Shown: positions 1-7,156 of the stretch, in pieces
How the letters are laid out: every line of letters begins with the position of its first letter
How positions within the stretch are numbered: position 1 is the first letter of the stretch
From: Candidatus Shapirobacteria bacterium
GTDB lineage: Bacteria; Patescibacteriota; Microgenomatia; UBA12405
Direction: 5' to 3'
NCBI GenBank assembly: GCA_023245435.1
Contig: JAHFKH010000011.1
Coordinates: forward strand, 12,768 to 21,432
Length of the DNA: 8,665 nt
Notes under the pieces: generated by a model
Told to the model about the DNA's origin: nothing
Databases searched by the model: none
The model's input: the letters and a program-made list of their open reading frames with translations, nothing else
Position numbers and translations under genes: made by a program

Positions 1-2
1 AC

Positions 3-551
3 TATCCTACAATTCGCCTAACAATTAGCACTCCATTTATTTATCTATTTATTGTATTAGGCTTAAAACAAATATCATTAAAAACAAAAGGCTATTTGTT
101 GCCCATCATAATAGTTACCACCCTAATATTTTTTGTAAACTACTGGCAAAAATATAATCAATACAATACCGATTATGCTCCAAGCTGGCAATATGGCTAC
201 CAAACTATGGTGACAGATTTAAAAACTTTATATCCTAATTATAACCAAATTTTTATTACCAAAAAATATGGTGAACCACACGAATTTATTTTATTTTATT
301 GGCCATGGGATCCACAAAAATATATAACCGACATAAATTTAAAAACCAATTTTCATTCCGACTGGTATTGGGTTGATGGTTTTGACAAATTCAAGTTTAT
401 TAATGATTGGGAAATTAAAACAACTACATTTCCCAAAAATTCATTATTAATTACTAGTCCAAATAACTACCAAACCAAAAATTCAAAACTAATAAAAACC
501 ATTAAATATCCCAACGATACATCAGTTTTTGATATTGTTACCTATGATTAA
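3..551 (+). CDS. GT-C (ArnT/PMT-like, GT39-type) membrane glycosyltransferase, C-terminal fragment
   Basis: This is the 3' part of a gene whose start lies outside the window; the frame is open from base 3 and gives 182 residues before TAA at 549-551. The fragment has two hydrophobic segments (about residues 7-22 and 30-48), then a soluble tail of about 130 residues. It aligns with the C-terminal third of the next two genes. IRLTIST...FIVLGLKQI matches VRGLNLSVP...SALGLSAI and LRALPLVIP...TSLGIYQI. In the tail, IFITKKYGEPHEFILFYW matches IYVTNKYDQPYILYLFFS of the third copy. By that alignment about 330 N-terminal residues are missing, including the catalytic Asp-Glu loop. The family transfers a sugar from a polyprenyl-phosphate donor to an acceptor on the outer side of the membrane; the substrate here is unknown. 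A TTG at 96 is an internal codon, not the start. Family assignment rests on homology to its neighbours. Confidence 0.8.
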   Translation, partial: YPTIRLTISTPFIYLFIVLGLKQISLKTKGYLLPIIIVTTLIFFVNYWQKYNQYNTDYAPSWQYGYQTMVTDLKTLYPNYNQIFITKKYGEPHEFILFYWPWDPQKYITDINLKTNFHSDWYWVDGFDKFKFINDWEIKTTTFPKNSLLITSPNNYQTKNSKLIKTIKYPNDTSVFDIVTYD

Positions 552-2073
552 ACAAATATTAATTATTATATCTGTAGTCGCATTTTTAATTAGAGTAGTT
601 AACTATCAATACCCACCCTTATTGTGGGATGAAGCCTCGATTGGATACAACGCCTATTCAATTTTACAAACTGGGCATGATGAATACGGAACATTTTTAC
701 CCATAATTTTTAAATCTTTTGGTGACTATAAACCGGGTTTATATATCTATTTAACAATTCCTTTTGTGGCAATTTTTGGTTTGACTGAACTATCAGTTAG
801 ATTACCGTCAATGATAATCGGCTCATTAATTCCACTATTTCTATATTTATTAATTACGACCCTAAAACCAAAATCAACCAAGTTAGCCTTAACTGCGGCT
901 ATTTTAGTTGCTTTTAATCCGTGGAATATTCATTTTTCAAAAGGTGCCTGGGAAACAAATATACTATTATTTCAATTAATATTTGGATCATATATATTTT
1001 TAAAAAATAAATATTTTGCCTCAGCTATTGTATTTGGATTAAGTTTATTTACCTATCAAGCATCTAAATTATTAGTCCCTTTTATGATAATAAATTTAAT
1101 AATTTATAAAAAAATTTTTCCTATTAAATTTTTTATATTAATAGGATTATTTTTTATACCGGTCGTTTATGGAATGTTGTTTGGAGCCGATGCCAACCGA
1201 CTAAAAGTTATGAATTTAATGAGTTATACCCGTCCTGTTACAGAATTAACCGAAATCACAAACGAATCCAATCAATTCGATTATAATTTATTTTATTCAC
1301 AACCAATATTTTTTACTCGTAATTTCTTACAAAGATATTTTAATTTCTTTTCAGCTAGGTTTTTATTATTTGAAGGGGATTGGAACACTATGCGCCATTC
1401 CGCTCCATACATAGGAGTAATTTTATATCCAACATTTTTCTTTTTTATATTTGGACTTATTTTAGCTATAAAACAATACCATTTACATAAATATTTTTTA
1501 ATTTGGCTTATATTTGCAGCTGTCCCTGCTGCACTATCACTCGATATTATTCAAGCAGTTCGTGGGTTAAATCTTTCCGTACCTATTATATATTTTTCTG
1601 CTCTAGGTTTATCGGCAATTGCTAGTAAAAAAAATATTATTTTAATTTTAACTTTATATATCGCATCATTTGCCTATTATACTGATTTATATTACAACCA
1701 TTTAACTCAAATCAAACCCGAGCAATCCTTGGTTGGCTACAAGCAAGCTATTCAATATTTGGAACTAAATGGTCAAAATCGACAAAAAATTATGACCAAC
1801 TTTTACGGTCAAGCCTATATTTATTATCTTTTTTATACAAAATACCCACCATTAAAATATCAATTACAAGCAAATTTGATCACTAATGGTGTTGATATAG
1901 GAGTTGTTGAAAAAATTGACGATATTTTATTTAAAACACCAGACATCAATCAAATCAAAAATTCTTCTCAAAAAACTATTGCTATAGCAGCTTACGACGA
2001 AATAATTCGTCAAGGATTTCAAATAAAAGACTTTGTTAAAATTAGTCCAATATTCTATGCCTACCAAAATTAG
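544..2073 (+). CDS. GT-C membrane glycosyltransferase, ArnT/PMT-like (GT39/PMT_2 type), copy 2
   Basis: Predicted 509-residue polytopic membrane protein with about 10-12 hydrophobic helices up to residue 380, then a soluble C-terminal domain of about 125 residues. The first loop carries LLWDEASIGYNAYS (D29-E30), the position of the catalytic Asp/Glu in ArnT/PMT-type GT-C enzymes. It continues with FKSFGDYKPG (56-65) and FNPWNIHFSKGAWE (124-137), all repeated in the next gene. The family uses lipid-phosphate-linked sugars and acts at the outer face of the membrane; acceptor and sugar cannot be read here. I chose ATG 544, which overlaps the previous stop by 8 nt and puts the first helix at the N-terminus as in copy 3. 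A TTG at 529 would add only five residues and a longer overlap. No Shine-Dalgarno motif precedes it. The gene lies between two paralogues, indicating local duplication. Confidence 0.88.
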   Translation: MIKQILIIISVVAFLIRVVNYQYPPLLWDEASIGYNAYSILQTGHDEYGTFLPIIFKSFGDYKPGLYIYLTIPFVAIFGLTELSVRLPSMIIGSLIPLFLYLLITTLKPKSTKLALTAAILVAFNPWNIHFSKGAWETNILLFQLIFGSYIFLKNKYFASAIVFGLSLFTYQASKLLVPFMIINLIIYKKIFPIKFFILIGLFFIPVVYGMLFGADANRLKVMNLMSYTRPVTELTEITNESNQFDYNLFYSQPIFFTRNFLQRYFNFFSARFLLFEGDWNTMRHSAPYIGVILYPTFFFFIFGLILAIKQYHLHKYFLIWLIFAAVPAALSLDIIQAVRGLNLSVPIIYFSALGLSAIASKKNIILILTLYIASFAYYTDLYYNHLTQIKPEQSLVGYKQAIQYLELNGQNRQKIMTNFYGQAYIYYLFYTKYPPLKYQLQANLITNGVDIGVVEKIDDILFKTPDINQIKNSSQKTIAIAAYDEIIRQGFQIKDFVKISPIFYAYQN

Positions 2074-3574
2074 TTTAACCATTATTTTTATAATTGCGAT
2101 AACATTAAGATTTTGGAATATCGATAATTTACCTTCCCTAAATCCCGATGAAGCTGCTTTGGGTTATAACGCTTATTCATTAATAATGACAGGTAAAGAC
2201 GAGCATGGCATCAGCTGGCCAATTCATTTCAAGTCATTTGGTGATTACAAACCGGGTGGCTACGTCTATATGGCGATGCCATTTATAAAAATATTTGGGT
2301 TAACCCCGTTTGCAGTACGTCTCCCAAATCTAATTTTTTCCATTTTAACTATTTATGTTTTATATAAATTAATTTTACTCATAACTAATAACTCCAAACT
2401 CTCAACTCTAACAGCGTTTACGCTGGCAGTAAATCCTTGGCATGTTCACTTTTCTCGTGGAGCATGGGAATCAAATACCGCCTTATTCTTTATGGTACTA
2501 GGACTATATTTATTTTATAAAAAATCAAATTGGTTTACATTGCCTTTAATTGTTGCCCTATATACTTATCACTCAGCTCGCCTTATTATCCCTACGTTAT
2601 TTCTAATTTTATGTATTAAACATTACAAACAATTATTAAATAAAAACACTTTCTTTTCAATATTAGTTTCTGGTGCGATTTGCCTGCCACTTCTATTTTC
2701 TTTTCTAAATAATGGCGGCACTACTCGTTTAGCTGGGGTTGGCTTATCAGCCGATAGGGGTCCATTATCACGTTCCGAAGAATTATTAAATCAACATTTA
2801 AATTTCAATTATTACGATCGAATAATTCATAATAAACGAGTATTATATGCCATATCTTGGGGACAAAAATATTTATCTCATTTTGATTTAAACTTTTTAT
2901 TTATCAACGGTGATGATGTCCCTCGATCAAAATCACCCGAAATGGGACAATTTTATTTAATTGAATTGCCTCTCATAATATTTGGTATTTATTTTTTACT
3001 AACTAATTCTAAATACAAACCACTCTTGTTTCTAATTACCAGTTTACTAATTACTTCTCCTCTAGCCTCGTCTCTAACATTTCAAGCCCCATCTGCCCTC
3101 CGCGCTTTGCCACTAGTAATTCCACTAACTATACTAACCAGCCTAGGTATATATCAAATTTTAAATATTAAAATATTAAAATATATACTAATAATATTTT
3201 ATATATATTCTATTGCCTATTTTATTAGTGCCTATTTTATACATTCACCCCAAAAATATTTTTTTGCTTGGAATAGGGGATTTAGTGACATAGTTCCAAT
3301 CATAGAAAAAGAAAAAAATAATTATCAAAATATTTATGTCACCAATAAATATGATCAACCATATATTTTATATTTATTTTTTAGTAAATATGATCCAACC
3401 TCAATTCAAAAACAAATTAAGCTAACACCACCCGATCAATTTGGTTCTTCAACTGTTGCCAAAATTGACAATATTACTTTTAGTATTCCAGAAACAATTC
3501 CACCAAATTCATTAGTCATTCAAGCCTCCGATTTCCAATTTACCGGCCAAAGCTTTAAAATAAAGAATCTATGA
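2057..3574 (+). CDS. GT-C membrane glycosyltransferase, ArnT/PMT-like (GT39/PMT_2 type), copy 3
   Basis: Predicted 505-residue multi-pass membrane protein, collinear with the gene before it. Shared blocks are NPDEAALGYNAYS with D31-E32 in the first outside loop, HFKSFGDYKPGGY (57-69), VNPWHVHFSRGAWE (125-138) and a GDD...RSKSPEMG segment (285-297) that corresponds to GDW...RHSAPYIG in copy 2. The last helices end near residue 395 and a soluble tail of about 110 residues follows. The expected role is transfer of a sugar from a polyprenyl-phosphate carrier to a surface acceptor. Both copies keep the Asp-Glu pair, so both look active, while their divergence suggests different donor or acceptor preference. 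ATG 2057 overlaps the upstream gene by 17 nt; TTG 2033 is possible but would lengthen the overlap to 41 nt. The gene ends in an ATGA overlap with the next. It carries one copy of a short repeat at 2377-2401. Confidence 0.88.
   Translation: MPTKISLTIIFIIAITLRFWNIDNLPSLNPDEAALGYNAYSLIMTGKDEHGISWPIHFKSFGDYKPGGYVYMAMPFIKIFGLTPFAVRLPNLIFSILTIYVLYKLILLITNNSKLSTLTAFTLAVNPWHVHFSRGAWESNTALFFMVLGLYLFYKKSNWFTLPLIVALYTYHSARLIIPTLFLILCIKHYKQLLNKNTFFSILVSGAICLPLLFSFLNNGGTTRLAGVGLSADRGPLSRSEELLNQHLNFNYYDRIIHNKRVLYAISWGQKYLSHFDLNFLFINGDDVPRSKSPEMGQFYLIELPLIIFGIYFLLTNSKYKPLLFLITSLLITSPLASSLTFQAPSALRALPLVIPLTILTSLGIYQILNIKILKYILIIFYIYSIAYFISAYFIHSPQKYFFAWNRGFSDIVPIIEKEKNNYQNIYVTNKYDQPYILYLFFSKYDPTSIQKQIKLTPPDQFGSSTVAKIDNITFSIPETIPPNSLVIQASDFQFTGQSFKIKNL
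2377..2401 (+). repeat. 25-nt A/C/T-rich dispersed repeat, copy A (inside GT-C gene)
   Basis: This 25-nt stretch, ending in ATAACTCCAAACTC, matches 4489-4513 at 23 of 25 positions, although the host genes are unrelated. The differences are A/G at position 5 and A/C at position 11. Here the repeat encodes part of the loop ITNNSKLSTL between two membrane helices. It is internally repetitive around AACTC/AACTA units, so it may be a slippage-prone simple sequence rather than a mobile unit. Confidence 0.55.
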
Positions 3575-4356
3575 AAAACAAACCAAAAATTTCGGTAGCC
3601 ATGGCCACACTCAATGAAGAAGCCAATATTGTGCGCAATCTAAACTCAATTCACGATTGGGTTGATGAAATCGTAATTGCCGACGAAGGTTCACAAGACA
3701 ATACTTTAAATTTAGCCAAAAAGTACACAAAAGTTAAAATTATTAACGTTAAACATGAACCCATTTTCCATATAACCAAACAAAAAGCCATTGATGCTTG
3801 TACTGGCGACTGGATTCTTCAGCTTGATACTGATGAAGTTGTCACCCTAGACCTAAAAAAAGAAATTTTAAATTTAATTGAATCAAACCCAACAGAAAAT
3901 GGATTTTGGGTAAATCGTAAAAATTATTTTTTGGGAAAATATTTAACCAAAGGTGGTATTTATCCTGATTCTACAGTTAGGCTATATCGCCGTGGTAAAG
4001 GTAAATTACCCTGTCAAGATGTTCACGAACAGGCAGTTATAGATGGTCAAGTTGGCCATTTAAAATCTGATTTACTCCATTATTCTGATCCAACTTTTTC
4101 CCGTTATTTAATTCGTCACGATCGTTACACTAGTTTATTGGCTACAGATTTAAAAAACAGTGGCGTAAAAATAAGTTTTTTAAATACTATTAATTATTTT
4201 TTTAGCAAACCTATTTATTGGTTTTGTTTATCATTTATTCGCCATCGTGGTTATGTTGATGGTTTTCCTGGATTTGTATTTGCTTTCTACTCTTCTCTAC
4301 GTTTTCCCAGTGCCTACACCAAATTATATGAAATGTTAAATAATGAAAAAATATAA
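3571..4356 (+). CDS. Glycosyltransferase family 2, WaaE/KdtX-like (lipopolysaccharide-core beta-glucosyltransferase type)
   Basis: This 261-residue protein has a GT-A fold spanning most of its length. The N-terminus SVAMATLNEEANIVRNL (8-24) is the usual first strand and loop, followed by the nucleotide-binding ADEGSQDNT (37-45). The metal-binding DXD is LDTDE (D86, D88). Features specific to the WaaE/KdtX branch are GGIYPDSTVRLYRRGKGK (128-145), DVHE (150-153) and the C-terminal GFPGFVFAFYSSLRFPSAYTKL region. Members add a hexose from a nucleotide sugar to a growing lipid-linked or core glycan on the cytoplasmic side of the membrane; the sugar here is unknown. One hydrophobic stretch (about 202-222) may hold it at the membrane. 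It starts at ATG 3571 in a 4-nt ATGA overlap with the previous gene, typical of translational coupling, and has no clear Shine-Dalgarno. The length is normal for the group. Confidence 0.88.
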   Translation: MKNKPKISVAMATLNEEANIVRNLNSIHDWVDEIVIADEGSQDNTLNLAKKYTKVKIINVKHEPIFHITKQKAIDACTGDWILQLDTDEVVTLDLKKEILNLIESNPTENGFWVNRKNYFLGKYLTKGGIYPDSTVRLYRRGKGKLPCQDVHEQAVIDGQVGHLKSDLLHYSDPTFSRYLIRHDRYTSLLATDLKNSGVKISFLNTINYFFSKPIYWFCLSFIRHRGYVDGFPGFVFAFYSSLRFPSAYTKLYEMLNNEKI

Positions 4357-5413
4357 AATTGCTATTGATGTTTCACCACTGTCTGACGGTAATTCAATTC
4401 GTGGTGTCGGCTACTATACAAAAAACTTAGTTGATTCTTTACAAAAAGAAATAACATCAAATCCAGATTATCAAGATTTTTCTATAGAACTCGTAACTCA
4501 TAACTCCAAACTCAAAACTGATTTTGACTTAATCCACTACCCCTACTTTGATCCATTTTTCTTAACTTTACCCTTAACCAAAACTCCGTTTATAGTTACA
4601 GTTCACGACCTAATTCCCATCGAATATGGTAAATTATTTCCCATTGGTATAAAAGGTCAAATTAAATGGCAAATACAAAAATTCAAGCTAAATTTTTCCA
4701 AATATATTTTGACACCAACACACACTGCCAAATACTCAATACATAATATTTTAAATTATCCCAAAGATAGAATATTTACCACCTATGAAGCTGCAAATCC
4801 TCAATTTAAAAAAATAACAGATCCAAAACTTTTAAACAGTGTAAAAAATAAATATAAATTATCAGATAAATTTATCTTATTTGTTGGTGATTTAAATACT
4901 AATAAAAACATTCCCCGATTAGCTCAAGCTTGTAGCAAAATAAATATACCTTTAATAATTGCCGGTAGTTCGGCAACAAAAATTGTACCAAATCATCCAT
5001 GGACTAAAGATATAAATTGGGTTCAAGCACATCAATCAAAATATTTAAAAAGTTTGGGTTTTGTATCAGACGACGATTTGCCCGTCTTATATAACTTAGC
5101 CACAATCTATTGTCAGCCATCAATTGCTGAAGGTTTTGGCTTACCTCTTTTAGAAGCTATGCAATGTGGTATTCCCACTTGTTTTTCAAAACAAACCTCA
5201 TTAGCCGAAGTTAGTGATTATTCAGGGTTATCCTTTGATCCTTATTCAGTTGATGATATCGCCAAAAAATTAAATATATTATTAACAGATAAAAACCTTC
5301 GTCAAGATTTAATAAAAAAAGGCTATGCTCGAGCTAAAACTTTTTCTTGGAAATTATGTGCCCTAAATACTCTAGCTGTTTATCGATTGTGTCAACTCGA
5401 TGGTAAAAAGTAG
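4343..5413 (+). CDS. Glycosyltransferase family 4, MtfB-like (GT-B fold)
   Basis: This 356-residue protein has two Rossmann-like halves, as expected for GT-B enzymes. The N-terminal half begins IAIDVSPLS with a GVGYYTKNL loop (21-29) and contains VTVHDLIPIEYG (85-96), a hallmark of the mannosyltransferase-B-like GT4 group. The C-terminal half has FVGDLNTNKNIPRL (180-193, with the donor-phosphate-contacting Lys near 188) and the EX7E motif EGFGLPLLE (E263, E271), which binds the nucleotide sugar. Members are retaining transferases, often for mannose, in O-antigen or exopolysaccharide assembly; the sugar cannot be fixed from sequence alone. It acts in the cytoplasm or at the inner membrane face. 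ATG 4343 overlaps the previous gene by 14 nt, and the gene ends in a 14-nt overlap with the next. It carries the second copy of the 25-nt repeat in a variable N-terminal segment (THNSKLKT). Confidence 0.9.
   Translation: MKKYKIAIDVSPLSDGNSIRGVGYYTKNLVDSLQKEITSNPDYQDFSIELVTHNSKLKTDFDLIHYPYFDPFFLTLPLTKTPFIVTVHDLIPIEYGKLFPIGIKGQIKWQIQKFKLNFSKYILTPTHTAKYSIHNILNYPKDRIFTTYEAANPQFKKITDPKLLNSVKNKYKLSDKFILFVGDLNTNKNIPRLAQACSKINIPLIIAGSSATKIVPNHPWTKDINWVQAHQSKYLKSLGFVSDDDLPVLYNLATIYCQPSIAEGFGLPLLEAMQCGIPTCFSKQTSLAEVSDYSGLSFDPYSVDDIAKKLNILLTDKNLRQDLIKKGYARAKTFSWKLCALNTLAVYRLCQLDGKK
4489..4513 (+). repeat. 25-nt A/C/T-rich dispersed repeat, copy B (inside GT4 gene)
   Basis: This stretch matches 2377-2401 at 23 of 25 bases, with an uninterrupted 14-base identity (ATAACTCCAAACTC). 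It is read in the same frame as copy A, giving VTHNSKL here and ITNNSKL there. It falls between the first helices of the N-terminal GT4 domain and the DLIHYPYF strand, a part that varies in this family, so an insertion would be tolerated. Confidence 0.55.
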
Positions 5414-6206
5414 TCAACATTTTATATCAGTAATTATTCCTGTCTATAAACAGGCAAAAATTATTCGCCAAGATATTTATACTATATATGACACCCTTGA
5501 ACGTATTCGATATAACTACGAAATTATTGTTGTTATTGATGGGTATAATGTCGATAATTCGTTAAATGAAGTAAAAAAACTAAAACTAAAAAATTTAAAA
5601 ATAGTAGGCTATCAACACAACCACGGTAAAGGGTATGCAGTTCGTTATGCGATGGCTCGTGCCAAAGGAGACTATGTAGCCTTTATCGATGCCGGTATGG
5701 AAATAGATCCAAACGGTTTATCACTTATCATTGAACAACTAGAATGGTATCAAGCCGATATTATTGTTGGTTCCAAACGTCACCCCGCTTCATTTGTTAA
5801 GTATCCTTTACAAAGAAGAATTATTTCCTTTGGTGCTCAATTGATTTCTCAATTTCTTTTAAACATAAATGTCAAAGATACTCAAGCCGGACTAAAAATA
5901 TTTCGCAAAGAAGTATTAGAAAAAACTCTTCCTCGATTATTAATTAAAAACTATGCATTTGATTTGGAGCTACTGGCCGTCGCCAATCGACTGGGGTACA
6001 CCCGAATTTATGAAGCACCCATAAAGCTAACTTATGATTTTAAAAGTTTAACTCACGCTACCGGATTAAAAATAATATTCAATTGTTTGTGGGATGCTTT
6101 GGCCGTATTTTATCGTCTTCGTATAAAAAAATATTATGATGACAAAAATAAAAGAAAATGGGTATATGATCCCGAGTTAGATATGCGAATTAATACCGGT
6201 AAATAA
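5400..6206 (+). CDS. Polyprenyl-phosphate sugar synthase-like GT2 (DPM1/ALG5-type)
   Basis: This 268-residue GT2 resembles dolichyl-phosphate mannose or glucose synthases, which move a sugar from a nucleotide donor to polyprenyl phosphate. Evidence is the fold start ISVIIPVYKQ (9-18), the HNHGKGYAVRYAMARAKGD block (73-91), GSKRHP (124-129) and DTQAGLKIFRKEVLEK (160-175), the counterpart of DTQCGFK in ALG5/DPM1. The usual DXD position reads DAGMEIDP (97-104), so the second Asp is Gly and E101 or D103 may take its place. There are no C-terminal membrane helices, unlike GtrB-type enzymes, so it would be a peripheral enzyme on the cytoplasmic face. Its product class is exactly the donor that the GT-C enzymes at the start of the window need, which makes a functional link attractive but unproven. 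ATG 5400 overlaps the previous gene by 14 nt; no Shine-Dalgarno is visible. Confidence 0.82.
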   Translation: MVKSSQHFISVIIPVYKQAKIIRQDIYTIYDTLERIRYNYEIIVVIDGYNVDNSLNEVKKLKLKNLKIVGYQHNHGKGYAVRYAMARAKGDYVAFIDAGMEIDPNGLSLIIEQLEWYQADIIVGSKRHPASFVKYPLQRRIISFGAQLISQFLLNINVKDTQAGLKIFRKEVLEKTLPRLLIKNYAFDLELLAVANRLGYTRIYEAPIKLTYDFKSLTHATGLKIIFNCLWDALAVFYRLRIKKYYDDKNKRKWVYDPELDMRINTGK

Positions 6207-6207
6207 A

Positions 6208-7125
6208 ATGAATAGTCCCTTTTTTTCAATCATCATTCCCGTTAAAAGCGAAAATTCGTTTTTAATCGAAACCCGACAAAAACTACAAAAACAATTATAT
6301 AAAGAATACGAACTTTTAGTTATTACTGACAAAATTTCCAATAACCCCTGTATTAAACGAAATTATGGCGCCAAAATTGCCAAAGGAGACTATTTATGTT
6401 TTTTAGATGACGATTCCTATCCCGATAAAAACTGGTTACTAAATATTAAAAAACAAATCAAATTACATCCTGATTATGGTGCTTTTTGTGGACCAGCCTT
6501 AACCCCCCCAACCGATAATATCTGGCAGCAAGCTTCAGGTCAAGTGTGGTCGTCAATTATGGGTAGTGGAGGTGCTGGATTATATCGAAGCCAAATTTCA
6601 TCACCTCGGTTTGTAAATGATTACCCAACCGTCAATTTTATTGTTAAAAAAACCGTGTTTAACAAAATTGGAGGATTTAATCAAAAATATTGGCCAGGTG
6701 AAGATACAATATTTTGTTTAGATTTAACTAATTTAAAAGAAAAAATTTATTATCATCCTTCAATTATTGTGTATCATCACCGTCGTGAAGTTATAAAAGA
6801 ACATTTGGCTCAAACCAATCGTTATGCCATGCACCGGGGGCATTTTGCTCGTATATTTCCCCAAAACAGTTTAAAACTAGGGTATTTAACCCCATCAATA
6901 TTTTTAATTTATCTTATTTCTTTACCACTACATAAATTTTTTATTCCATTATATTTATATATAATTTTATTATTAATAACCCAAATTAATGTATTGTTTA
7001 AGACAAAAAACATTTTACTTTCATTTATATCTATTTTTAGTATATTTATTACTCACATCACCTATGGTTTTTTATTTATCAAAGGATACTTTAGTCCAGA
7101 TTTAAAATTTAAACCACGTAGTTGA
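6208..7125 (+). CDS. Glycosyltransferase family 2 with C-terminal membrane helices
   Basis: This 305-residue protein has a GT-A domain in about residues 5-215, followed by a hydrophobic tail. SIIIPVKSEN opens the domain; CIKRNYGAKIAKGDYLCFLDDD (48-69) contains the acidic metal-binding motif D67-D69, followed by SYPDKNWL. GGFNQKYWPGED (155-166) supplies the acceptor-side acidic motif usual in GT2 polysaccharide synthases. Two or three likely membrane segments (about 226-240, 243-262, 269-290) anchor it, so it probably works on a lipid-linked acceptor at the inner face of the membrane. Donor and acceptor are not readable. ATG 6208 follows the previous stop after one base and is the natural start. 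The gene ends with TGA just before the only sizeable gap in the window. It differs from the WaaE-like GT2 upstream and is not a recent duplicate of it. Confidence 0.85.
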   Translation: MNSPFFSIIIPVKSENSFLIETRQKLQKQLYKEYELLVITDKISNNPCIKRNYGAKIAKGDYLCFLDDDSYPDKNWLLNIKKQIKLHPDYGAFCGPALTPPTDNIWQQASGQVWSSIMGSGGAGLYRSQISSPRFVNDYPTVNFIVKKTVFNKIGGFNQKYWPGEDTIFCLDLTNLKEKIYYHPSIIVYHHRREVIKEHLAQTNRYAMHRGHFARIFPQNSLKLGYLTPSIFLIYLISLPLHKFFIPLYLYIILLLITQINVLFKTKNILLSFISIFSIFITHITYGFLFIKGYFSPDLKFKPRS

Positions 7126-7148
7126 AATTAAACTACCACTAATATAGT
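7122..7148 (+). promoter_or_regulatory. Candidate sigma70-type promoter before the radical SAM gene
   Basis: TTGAAA at 7122-7127 and TATAGT at 7143-7148 each match five of six bases of the -35 and -10 consensus, separated by 15 nt, slightly short of the ideal 17. Transcription would begin around 7154-7157, at the ATG of the downstream gene, so the message would be leaderless. The DNA is so A+T-rich that chance matches are common; the support is that this is the only real intergenic gap in the window. Confidence 0.25.
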
Positions 7149-7154
7149 ATTAGT
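7138..7154 (+). repeat. Perfect 7-bp inverted repeat just upstream of the radical SAM start codon
   Basis: ACTAATA at 7138-7144 and TATTAGT at 7148-7154 are exact reverse complements around a 3-nt loop (TAG), ending two bases before ATG 7157. A competing pairing is possible between AAACTA (7130-7135) and TAGTTT (7151-7156). The stem is almost all A-T and not followed by a T run, so it is not a convincing terminator. It could be an operator half-site pair or a weak RNA hairpin at the ribosome-binding region. Confidence 0.4.
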
Positions 7155-7156
7155 TT

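Noticed and set aside
96..98. TTG as the start of the first gene
   Set aside because: The same frame is open to the window edge, and the upstream residues (IRLTIST...IVLGLKQI) align with the two paralogues, so TTG 96 is an internal Leu codon.
469..500. Third copy of the 25-nt repeat (peptide TKNSKLIK)
   Set aside because: Only scattered similarity (TTCAAAACTAATAA); the NSKL peptide match alone is not enough in Lys/Asn-rich proteins.
529..531. TTG start for the second GT-C gene
   Set aside because: ATG 544 gives an 8-nt overlap and an N-terminus matching copy 3; TTG 529 adds five residues with no family support.
2033..2035. TTG start for the third GT-C gene
   Set aside because: ATG 2057 is a better codon and gives a shorter overlap; the eight extra residues simply re-read the end of the previous gene.
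3160..3210. A/T palindromic stretch with AAAATAT...ATATTTT
   Set aside because: It encodes hydrophobic Ile/Leu/Lys/Tyr-rich membrane helix sequence in A+T-rich DNA; such symmetry is expected by chance.
7138..7154. Inverted repeat as an intrinsic terminator
   Set aside because: The stem is nearly all A-T with a 3-nt loop and is followed by only three T before ATG; it would be too weak.
7126..7156. Cobalamin or SAM riboswitch before the B12-type gene
   Set aside because: The gap is only 31 bp, far too short for either riboswitch, and no conserved B12-box-like sequence is visible.
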